Shown here in pieces: positions 1-29,396 of a stretch of 64,000 nucleotides of DNA (within the stretch, counting starts at the first letter, position 1; the number at the start of each line of letters is the position of its first letter). A program made the position numbers and the translations under genes. Under the pieces are notes generated by a model. It was not told the DNA's origin, searched no databases, and was given only the letters and a program-made list of their open reading frames with translations. The stretch comes from Panulirus ornatus (taxonomy: Eukaryota > Arthropoda > Malacostraca > Decapoda > Palinuridae): assembly GCF_036320965.1 (NCBI RefSeq), contig NC_092225.1, positions 38,597,540 to 38,661,539 on the forward strand, given 5' to 3'.

Positions 1-1905
1 TACTGTCTGCCTTTATTCATTCCTATCGCCACCCCGCCACACATGAAATGATAACCCCCTCCCCCCGCATGAACGCGAGGTAGCACTAGAAAAAGACTAC
101 TAAGGCAACATTCGTTAACGCTCAATCTCTAGCTGTCATGTATAATGCACTGAAAGCACAGCTCCCTTTCCATATAAAGGCCCCACAGATCATTTCAAGG
201 TTTACCCCAGACGCTTCAGACGCCCCGGTTCAATCCATGGACAGCACGTCGACTCCGGTATACCATATCGTCCAATTCACTCTATTCCTTGCACGCATTT
301 CAACCTAATGCATGTTCAGGCCCCGATCACTCAAAATCTTTTTCACTCCATGTTTCTACCAGCAATTTGGTCTCCCACTTCTCGTTCCCTCCAGCTGTGA
401 CACATATATACTCTTTGTTATCATTTCCCCACTCATTCTCTCCATGTGACCAAAACCATTTCAACACACCCTCTTCTGCTCTCTCAACCACACTCTTTTT
501 ATTACCACACATCTGTCTTAAATTTTCATTACTTACTCGATGAAACCACCTCACACCACATATTGTCCTCAAACATCTCATTTCCAGCACATCTACCCTC
601 CTCCGCACAACTATATCCATAGCCCACGCCTCGCAACCATATAACGTTGTTGGAACCACAATTCCTTGAAACATACCCATTTTTGCTTTCCGACATAATG
701 TTCTCGACTTGCACACATTCTTCAACGCTCCCGGAACTTTCGCCCCTTTCCGCTTCCAGGGTTATCTCAGCCGCCAAATCCACTCCCAGATATCTAAAAT
801 ACTTCACTTCCTCCAGTTTTTATGCATTCAAACTTAAATCCCAATTGACTTGTCACTCAACCCCACAGTACCTAATAACCTTGCTCTTATTCACATTTAC
901 TCTCAGCTTTCTTCTTTCACACACTTTAACAAAATCAGTCACCAGCTTCTCAAGTTTTTCACATGAATCAGCCACCAGCGCTGTATCATCGGCGAACAAC
1001 AACTGACTCACTTCCCAAGCTCCTTCATCCACAACAGACTGTATACTTGCCCCTCTTTCCAAAACTCTTGCATTCACCTCCCTAGCAACACCATCCATAA
1101 GCATATTAAACAACCATGTATACATCACACACCTCTGACGCAAACCAACATTTATCGAGAACCAATCACTTTCCTCTCTTCCTACACGTACATATGCCTT
1201 ACATCCTCGATAAATACTTTTCACTTTTTCTAACAACTTGCCTCCCACACCATATATTCATAATATCTTCCACAGAGAATGTCTTTCAACTCTATCATAT
1301 GCCTTATCCATATCCATAAATGCTACAGAGAAATCCATTTGCTTTTCTAAGTATTTCTCACGGGCATTCTTCAAAGCAAACACCTGAACCATATATCCTC
1401 TACCACTTCTGAAACCACACGGCTCTTCCCCAATCTGATGCTCTGTACATGCCTTCACGCTCTCAATCAATACCCTCCCATATGATTTTCTAGGAAAACT
1501 CAACAAACTTATACCTCTGTAATTTGAACACTCACTTTTATCCCCTTTGCCTTTGTACAATGGCACTATGCACGCATTCCGCCAATCCTCAGGCACCTCA
1601 CCATGAGTCATACATACATTAAATAACCTTACCAACCAGTTAAGAATACAGTCACCCCCTTTTATAATAAATTCCACTGCAATACCATCCAAACCTACTA
1701 CCTTGCCGGCTTTCATCTTCCGCAAAGCTTTTACTACCTCTTCTCTGTTTACTAAATCATTTTCCCTAACCCTCTCACTTTGCACACCACCTCGACCAAA
1801 ACACCCTGTATCTGCCACTGTATCATCAAACACATTCAACAAACCTTGAAAATACTCACTCCATCTCCTTCTCACATTACCTTTACTTGTTATCACCTCC
1901 CTATA
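1..1905 (-). mobile_element. LINE copy 1, degraded, 3' two-thirds, long-UTR form
   Basis: Antisense copy running off the left edge. Positions 1 to about 286 match the long 3' UTR seen elsewhere (52.9-53.2 kb) and the rest is coding, from about reference residue 445 to the C-terminus. The RT active-site block [11 protein letters not shown] lies near 990 and a motif-A block (AFMDMDKAYDRVE) near 1,300. The frame is broken at least three times, giving open pieces at 1,258-1,896, 853-1,248, 529-807 and 327-725. It diverges from the reference more than most copies do, so it is probably an older subfamily member. The 5' truncation joins an SL element directly. Confidence 0.9.
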
Positions 1906-2149
1906 TATATTTTCTTCTTTTCTTTTAAACTATTCGACATTTCCCGCGTTAGCGAGGTAGCGTTAAGAACAGAGGACTGGGCCTTTTTTGGAATATCCTC
2001 ACGTGGCCCCCTCTGTTCCTTCTTTTGGAAAATTAAAAAAAAAACGAGAGGGGAGGATTTCCAGCCCCCCGCTCCCTCCCCTTTTAGTCGCCTTCTACGA
2101 CACGCAGGGAATACGTGGGAAGTATTCTTAATCCCCTATCCCCAGGGAT

Positions 2150-2151
<2 letters not shown>
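1906..2151 (-). mobile_element. SL non-autonomous element, full length
   Basis: Read on the minus strand it starts TTATCCCYGGGGATAGGGG, passes a G-rich block (GGAGGGAGCGGGGGGCTGG), an A/T run and CAGTCCTCTGTTCTTAACG, and ends at GCTACCTCGCTAACGCGGGA plus an A-rich tail. The same ~240 bp unit recurs about ten times in the window. Its first ~110 bp match the 5' UTR of the LINE at 2,509. I see no tRNA-like A or B box, so I read it as an internally deleted LINE derivative, not a tRNA SINE. Confidence 0.8.

Positions 2152-2224
<73 letters not shown>
2152..2224. repeat. (TA)n array
   Basis: Almost pure TA dinucleotide, abutting the 5' end of the SL element to its left. Confidence 0.97.
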
Positions 2225-2421
2225 GAAAAATGTAAGAAACAATTTAGAAAACTGAAACTTCTAGCTTGAAATGAATGAAAAAAAAAATGAATGTCACATA
2301 ATGGTTCAACCTCTGGCTATGGAAAAAAGGAAATGTATAATTTATTTACACAAACGTCAATAGCAGTTCTCATCAATTTAACCACTGTATCAATAGGCTT
2401 CAATGTCGAAGCTACATTTTT
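2225..2421. other. unclassified intergenic stretch
   Basis: AT-rich sequence with an A10 run near 2,280. It matches no other part of the window and shows no convincing ORF or RNA. It is one of very few non-repeat stretches here and may be original host DNA. Confidence 0.5.
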
Positions 2422-2508
2422 CTATATATGTATGTGTGTGTGTGTGTATATGTGCGTATGTATGTGTATGTGTGTGTATGTGTATATATATATATATATA
2501 TATGTATA
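2422..2508. repeat. mixed (TG)n/(TA)n microsatellite
   Basis: Alternating TATG, TG and TA units just before the 5' end of the full LINE copy. It is less pure than the other arrays. Confidence 0.85.
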
Positions 2509-2631
2509 TTATCCCTGGGGATAGGGGTGAAAGAATACTTCCCACGTATTCCTCGCGTGTCGTAGAAAGCGACTAGAGGGGACGGGAGCGGGGGGCCAGA
2601 AATCCTCCCCTCCTTGTATTAACTTTCTAAA

Positions 2632-5629
2632 ATGGGAAACAGAAGAAGGAGTCACGCGGGGAGTGCTCATCCTCCTCGAAGGCTCAGAGTGGGGTGCCTA
2701 AATGTGTGTGGATGTAACCAAGATGTGAAAAAAGGAGAGATAGGTAGTATGTTTGAGGAAAGGAACCTGGATGTTTTGGCTCTGAGTGAAACGAAGCTCA
2801 AGGGTAAAGGGGAAGAGTGGTTTGGGAATGTCTGGGGAGTAAAGTCAGGGGTTAGTGAGAGGACAAGAGCAAGGGAAGGAGTAGCAATACTCCTGAAACA
2901 GGAGTTGTGGGAGTATGTGATAGAGTGTAAGAAAGAAAATTCTCGATTAATATGGGTAAAACTGAAAGTTGATGGAGAGAGATGGGTGATTATTGGTGCT
3001 TATGCACCTGGGCATGAGAAGAAAGATCAAGAGAGGCAAGCGTTTTGGGAGCAGCTGAATGAGTGTGTTAGTGGTTTTGATGCACGAGACCGGGTTATAG
3101 TGATGGGTGATTTGAATGCAAATGTGAGTAATGTGGCAGTTGAGGGAATAATTGGTATACATGGGGTGTTCAGTGTTGTAAATGGAAATGGTGAAGAGCT
3201 TGTAGATTTATGTGCTGAAAAAGAACTGATGATTGGGAATACCTGGTTTAAAAAGCGAGATATACATAAGTATACTTATGTAAGTAGGAGAGATGGCCAG
3301 AGAGCGTTATTGGATTACGTGTTAATTGACAGGCGTGCGAAAGAGAGACTTTTGGATGTTAATGTGCTGAGAGGTGCAACTGGAGGGATGTCTGATCATT
3401 ATCTTGTGGAGGCTAAGGTGAAGATTTATATGGGTTTTCAGAAAAGAAGAGTGAATGTTGGGGTGAAGAGGGTGGTGAGAGTAAGTGAGCTTGAGAAGGA
3501 GACCTGTGTGAGGAAGTACCAGGAGAGACTGAGTACAGAATGGAAAAAGGTGAGAACAATGGAAGTAAGGGGAGTGGGGGAGGAATGGGATGTATTTAGG
3601 GAATCAGTGATGGATTGCGCAAAAGATGCTTGTGGCATGAGAAGAGTGGGAGGTGGGTTGATTAGAAAGGGTAGTGAGTGGTGGGATGAAGAAGTAAGAG
3701 TATTAGTGAAAGAGAAGAGAGAGGCATTTGGACGATTTTTGCAGGGAAAAAATGCAATTGCGTGGGATATGTATAAAAGAAAGAGACAGGAGGTCAAGAG
3801 AAAGGTGCAAGAGGTGAAAAAAAGGGCAAATGAGAAATGGGGTGAGAGAGTATCATTAAATTTTAGGGAGAATAAAAAGATGTTGTGGAAGGAGGTAAAT
3901 AAAGTGCGTAAGACAAGGGAGCAAATGGGAACTTCAGTGAAGGGCGCAAATGGGGAGGTGATAACAAGTAGTGGTGATGTGAGAAGGAGATGGAGTGAGT
4001 ATTTTGAAGGTTTGTTGAATGTGTTTGATGATAGAGTGGCAGATATAGGGTGTTTTGGTCGAGGTGGTGTGCAAAGTGAGAGGGTTAGGGAAAATGATTT
4101 GGTAAACAGAGAAGAGGTAGTGAAAGCTTTGCGGAAGATGAAAGCCGGCAAGGCAGCAGGTTTGGATGGTATTGCAGTGGAATTTATTAAAAAAGGGGGT
4201 GACTGTATTGTTGACTGGTTGGTAAGGTTATTTAATGTATGTATGATTCATGGTGAGGTGCCTGAGGATTGGCGGAATGCGTGCATAGTGCCATTGTACA
4301 AAGGCAAAGGGGATAAGAGTGAGTGCTCAAATTACAGAGGTATAAGTTTGTTGAGTATTCCTGGTAAATTATATGGGAGGGTATTAATTGAGAGGGTGAA
4401 GGCATGTACAGAGCATCAGATTGGGGAAGAGCCGTGTGGTTTCAGAAGTGGTAGAGGATGTGTGGATCAGGTGTTTGCTTTGAAGAATGTATGTGAGAAA
4501 TACTTAGAAAAGCAAATGGATTTGTATGTAGCATTTATGGATCTGGAGAAGGCATATGATAGAGTTGATAGAGATGCTCTGTGGAAGGTATTAAGAATAT
4601 ATGGTGTGGGAGGAAAGTTGTTAGAAGCAGTGAAAAGTTTTTATCGAGGATGTAAGGCATGTGTACGTGTAGGAAGAGAGGAAAGTGATTGGTTCTCAGT
4701 GAATGTAGGTTTGCGGCAGGGGTGTGTGATGTCTCCATGGTTGTTTAATTTGTTTATGGATGGGGTTGTTAAGGAGGTAAATGCAAGAGTTTTGGAAAGA
4801 GGGGCAAGTATGAAGTCTGTTGTGGATGAGAGAGCTTGGGAAGTGAGTCAGTTGTTGTTCGCTGATGACACAGCGCTGGTGGCTGATTCATGTGTGAAAC
4901 TGCAGAAGCTAGTGACTGAGTTTGGTAAAGTGTGTGGAAGAAGAAAGTTAAGAGTAAATGTGAATAAGAGCAAGGTTATTAGGTACAGTAGGGTTGAGGG
5001 TCAAGTCAATTGGGAGGTGAGTTTGAATGGAGAAAAACTGGAGGAAGTGAAATGTTTCAGATATCTGGGAGTGGATCTGGCAGCGGATGGAACCATGGAA
5101 GCGGAAGTGGATCATAGGGTGGGGGAGGGGGCGAAAATTCTGGGGGCCTTGAAGAAATGTGTGGAAGTCGAGAACATTATCTCGGAAAGCAAAAATGGGT
5201 ATGTTTGAAGGAATAGTGGTTCCAACAATGTTGTATGGTTGCGAGTCGTGGGCTATGGATAGAGTTGTGCGCAGGAGGATGGATGTCCTGGAAATGAGAT
5301 GTTTGAGGACAATGTGTGGTGTGAGGTGGTTTGATCGAGTGAGTAACGTAAGGGTAAGAGAGATGTGTGGAAATAAAAAGAGCGTGGTTGAGAGAGCAGA
5401 AGAGGGTGTTTTGAAGTGGTTTGGGCACATGGAGAGGATGAGTGAGGAAAGATTGACCAAGAGGATATATGTGTCGGAGGTGGAGGGAACAAGGAGAAGA
5501 GGGAGACCAAATTGGAGGTGGAAAGATGGAGTGAAAAAGATTTTGTGTGATCGGGGCCTGAACATGCAGGAGGGTGAAAGGAGGGCAAGGAATAGAGTGA
5601 ATTGGAGCGATGTGGTATACCGGGGCTGA
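2632..5629 (+). pseudogene. LINE endonuclease-reverse transcriptase ORF, one frameshift
   Basis: Encodes an endonuclease-reverse transcriptase of about 998 residues that would nick target DNA and copy the element's RNA by target-primed reverse transcription. The ATG at 2,632 is kept in a sister copy (34,184, minus strand), where the protein also begins MGNRRRSH. Domains: EEP/APE endonuclease, residues ~18-258, with N24, E53 (SETKLKG), D160/N162 (GDLNAN) and D255/H256 (SDHYLVEA) as expected catalytic residues; a basic linker ~260-480; RT ~490-790 with motif [14 protein letters not shown] (D637), motif [14 protein letters not shown] (~694-706) and the active-site FADD at 743-746; a C-terminal tail with [25 protein letters not shown] and [13 protein letters not shown] blocks. 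One extra A at 5,155-5,157 (GAAGAAATG where other copies have GAAGAATG) shifts the frame, so the open reading stops at 5,208 and resumes in another frame to 5,629. No ORF1 is seen, as usual for RTE-like elements. Confidence 0.92.
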
Positions 5630-5779
5630 CGTGCTGTCAGTGGATTGAATCAAGGCATGTGAAGCGTCTGGGGTAAACCATGGAAAGCTGTGTAGGTATG
5701 TATATTTGCGTGTGTGGACGTATGTATATACATGTGTATGGGGGGGGGGGTTGGGCCATTTCTTTCGTCTGTTTCCTTG

Positions 5780-5807
5780 CGCTACCTCGCAAACGCGGGA
5801 GACAGCG
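5780..5807 (+). other. LINE 3'-terminal hairpin
   Basis: Outer stem CGCT/AGCG, an AC/AC internal loop, then inner stem CC(T)CGC/GCGGG with one bulged T and an AAAC loop. The motif ends every LINE copy that keeps its 3' end, and a close version ends SL. In known LINEs such 3' structures can be the site the RT recognises; that role is inferred here. Confidence 0.55.
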
Positions 5808-5829
5808 ACAAAGTATAAAAAAAAAAGAA

Positions 5830-5832
<3 letters not shown>

Positions 5833-5899
<67 letters not shown>
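5833..5899. repeat. (TA)n array
   Basis: TA dinucleotides directly after the A-run tail of LINE copy 2. Confidence 0.97.
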
Positions 5900-5901
<2 letters not shown>

Positions 5902-6148
5902 GCCACCTCGCGAGGTAGCGATGGGAATGAATAAAGGCAGACAGTGTGAATTGTGTGCATGGGTATATATATATGTGTTTTTGTGTGTATATATATGTGT
6001 ACATTGAGATGGAAAAGGTATGTATATTTGCGTGTGTGAACGTGTATGGGGGTGGGTTGAGCCATTTCTTTCGTCTGTTTCCTTACTCTACCTCACAAAC
6101 GCGGGAGACAGCGACAAAGCAAAATAAATAAATAAATAAAAAAATAAT
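5900..6148 (+). mobile_element. LINE long-type 3' UTR fragment
   Basis: Only the distal long 3' UTR is present: GATGGGAATGAATAAAGGCAG, GT/TA-rich segment, CCATTTCTTTCGTCTGTTTC, the terminal hairpin motif and an (AAAT)n-like tail. No coding sequence. Its left edge carries a near-palindrome, CGCCACCTCG/CGAGGTAGCG, next to (TA)n. Confidence 0.82.
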
Positions 6149-6153
6149 ATATA

Positions 6154-9166
<3,013 letters not shown>

Positions 9167-9240
<74 letters not shown>
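9167..9240. repeat. (TA)n array
   Basis: TA array between the tail of LINE copy 3 (+) and the tail of an SL element (-), so two element tails face each other across it. Confidence 0.97.
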
Positions 9241-9242
<2 letters not shown>

Positions 9243-9379
9243 TTTCTTTTCTTTCATACTATTCGCCATTTCCCGCGATAGCGAGGTAGCGTTAAGAACA
9301 GAGAACTGGGCCTTTGAGGGAGTATCCTCACCTGACCCCTTCTCTGTTCCTTACTTTGGTAAAAAAAAAAAAAGAAAAT
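9241..9379 (-). mobile_element. SL element, 3' half
   Basis: Minus-strand SL holding the tail hairpin (CCGCGATAGCGAGGTAGCG on the plus strand) and the middle, to an A13 run near 9,361. The G-rich 5' head is absent; instead the sequence passes straight into a PLE terminal repeat. Confidence 0.8.
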
Positions 9380-9496
9380 TACCAAATGTCGTCCTAGCTT
9401 CATCTCTTCGATGTACATGAACCGACTGTTATATTGCTCTCTAGTGTCTCCCCTGATGATGTGATTATTACAGAAAAGTGCACTTGGGAACTTTTC
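9380..9496 (+). mobile_element. solo fragment of Penelope-like pLTR
   Basis: Matches the terminal repeat of the PLE at 44,953 and 47,502: TCCTAGCTTCATCTCTTCGATG, GACTGTTATATT, CCCCTGATGATGTGATTATTAC and GTGCACTTGGGAACTTTTC. The hammerhead-like core reads CTGATGA but the second box is changed (CACGAAA to CAGAAAA), so it is probably inactive. No PLE coding sequence lies beside it. Confidence 0.8.
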
Positions 9497-11654
<2,158 letters not shown>

Positions 11655-12550
11655 GAAGTGTGTGGAAGAAGAAAGTTAAGAGTAAATGAGAATAAGAGCA
11701 AGGTTATTAGGTACAGTAGGGTTGAGGGTCAAGTCAATTGGGAGGTGAGTTTGAATGGAGAAAAACTGGAGGAAGTGAAGTGTTTTAGATATCTGGGAGT
11801 GGATCTGGCAGCGGATGGAACCATGGAAGCGGAAGTGGATCATAGGGTGGGGGAGGGGGCGAAAATTCTGGGGGCCTTGAAGAATGTGTGGAAGTCGAGA
11901 ACATTATCTCGGAAAGCAAAAATGGGTATGTTTGAAGGAATAGTGGTTCCAACAATGTTGTATGGTTGCTAGGCGTGGGTATGGATAGAGTTGTGCGCAG
12001 GAGGATGGATGTGCTGGAAATGAGATGTTTGAGGACAATGTGTGGTGTGAGGTGGTTTGATCGAGTGAGTAACGTAAGGGTAAGAGAGATGTGTGGAAAT
12101 AAAAAGAGCGTGGTTGAGAGAGCAGAAGAGGGTGTTTTGAAGTGGTTTGGGCACATGGAGAGAATGAGTGAGGAAAGATTGACCAAGAGGATATATGTGT
12201 CGGAGGTGGAGGGAGCAAGAAGAAGAGGGACACCAAATTGGAGGTGGAAAGATGAAGTGAAAAAGATTTTGTGTGATCGTGGCCTGAACATGCAGGAGGG
12301 TGAAAGGAGGGCAAGGAATAGAGTGAATTGGAGCGATGTGGTATACCGGGGTTGACGTGCTGTTAGTGGATTGAATCAAGGCATGTGAAGCGTCTAGGGT
12401 AAACCATGGAAAGCTGTGTAGGTATGTATATTTGCGTGTGTGGACGTGTGTATATACATGTGTATGGGGGGGGCTGGGCCATTTCTTTCGTCTGTTTCCT
12501 TGCGCTACCTCGCAAACGTGGGAGACAGCGACAAAGTATAAAAAAAAAAA
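11655..12550 (+). mobile_element. LINE copy 5, 3' end
   Basis: Starts at about residue 766 ([15 protein letters not shown]) on (TA)n and continues to the short UTR and A-run. A stop in place of Glu (GGTTGCTAGGCG, near 11,970) and a one-base loss just after split the frame into 11,655-11,972 and 11,966-12,355. The remaining C-terminal blocks ([23 protein letters not shown]) are clean. Confidence 0.91.
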
Positions 12551-15999
<3,449 letters not shown>

Positions 16000-16815
16000 T
16001 TTTTTTTTTTTTTTTGTTGCTTTGTCGCTGTCTCCCGCGTTTGCGAGGTAGCGCAAGGAAACAGACGAAAGAAATGGCCCAACCCACCCCCATACACATG
16101 TATAAACATACGTCCACACACGCAAATATACATACCTACACAGCTTTCCATGGTTTACCCCAGACGCTTCACGTGCCCCGATTCAATCCACTGACAGCAC
16201 GTCAACCCCCGTATACCACATCGCTCCAATTCACTCTATTCCTTGCCCTCCTTTCACCCTCCTGCATGTTCAGGCCCCGATCACACAAAATCTTTTTCAC
16301 TCCATCTTTCCACCTCCAATTTGGTCTCCGTCTTCTCCTCGTTCCCTCCACCTCCGACACATATATCCTCTTGGTCAATCTTTCCTTACTCATTCTCTCC
16401 ATGTGCCCAAACCATTTCAAAACACCCTCTTCTGCTCTCTCAACCACGCTCTTTTTATTTCCACACATCTCTCTTACCCTTACGTTACTTACTCGATCAA
16501 ACCACCTCACACCACACATTGTCCTCAAACATCTCATTTCCAGCACATCCATCCTCCTGCGCACAACTCTATCCATCGCCCACCCCTCGCAACCATACAA
16601 CATTGTTGGAACCACTATTCCTTCAAACATACCCATTTTTGCTTTCCGAGATAATGTTCTCGACTTCCACACATTCTTCAAGGCTCCCAGAATTTTCGCC
16701 CCCTCCCCCACCGTATGATCCACTTCCGTTTCCATGGTTCCATCCGCTGCTAGATCCACTCCCAGATATCTAAAACACTTCACTTCCTCCAGTTTTTCTC
16801 CATTCAAACTCACCT
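16000..16815 (-). mobile_element. LINE copy 8, nested inside copy 7
   Basis: T-run (reverse poly(A)), short UTR, and an intact frame 16,202-16,813 from about residue 795 ([17 protein letters not shown]) to the VVYGG stop. The left flank ends in TTACCTCCTTCTAAAACAT and the right flank begins CTTTTTATTCTCCCTAAAAT, which are adjacent in every uninterrupted copy, so this element sits inside copy 7. Its clean frame agrees with later insertion. There is no (TA)n at either end, unlike most copies. Confidence 0.88.
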
Positions 16816-17166
16816 CTTTTTATTCTCCCTAAAATTTAATGATACTCTCTCACACCAACTTTCATTTGCCCTCTTTATCACCTCTTGCACCTTTCTCTTC
16901 ACCTCCTCTCTCTTTCTTTTATACATCTCCCACTTATTTGCATTTTTCCCTGCAAAAGTCGTCCAAATGCCTCACTCTTCTCTTTCACTAATAATCTTAC
17001 TTCTTAATCCCACCACTCACTACCGTTTCTAATCAGCCCACCTCCCAAGCTTCTCATGCCACGAGCACCTTTTCCGCAAGCCATCATTGCTTCCCTAAAT
17101 ACATCCCATTCCTCCCCCACTCCCCCTACCTCCTTTGTTCTCACCTTTTTCCATTTTGTACTCAGA
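16816..17166 (-). mobile_element. LINE copy 7, 5' part (continuation)
   Basis: Continues copy 7 upstream from about residue 420 to 300, ending in CATTTTGTACTCAG (antisense of LSTEW). Linker region only and degraded. It meets the plus-strand copy 9 at 17,166 without any (TA)n. Confidence 0.86.

Positions 17167-29396
<12,230 letters not shown>

Larger units (their letters stand above)
2509..5830 (+). mobile_element. LINE copy 2: 5'-complete reference copy (RTE-like non-LTR retrotransposon)
   Basis: About 3.3 kb. It starts TTATCCCTGGGG, the same head as the SL elements, has a ~123 bp 5' UTR, one long ORF (2,632-5,629), a ~190 bp short-type 3' UTR with a GT-rich segment, a terminal hairpin (5,780-5,807), a short A run and then (TA)n. 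The single ORF, the APE-like endonuclease N-terminal to RT, the small size and the microsatellite tail fit RTE-like LINEs; the exact clade would need a tree. Only one frameshift disrupts it, so it is the best guide to the active parent. Confidence 0.93.

Noticed and set aside
1906..2151. SL as a tRNA-derived SINE
   Set aside because: No A/B box pair or cloverleaf seen; its head matches the LINE 5' UTR.
2291..2524. Small ORF of 77 codons before LINE copy 2
   Set aside because: It runs into the TG/TA microsatellite (Cys/Val/Tyr/Met-rich) and has no homologue in the window.
3438..4151. Antisense ORF of 237 codons over the LINE linker
   Set aside because: Shadow of the sense ORF, with low-complexity Ser/Thr/Phe/Leu composition and no domain.
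4535..4738. A 67-residue antisense ORF starting [12 protein letters not shown] that recurs in more than ten copies
   Set aside because: It is the reverse strand of the conserved RT motif A-B region; it recurs because the RT does. No independent evidence of coding.
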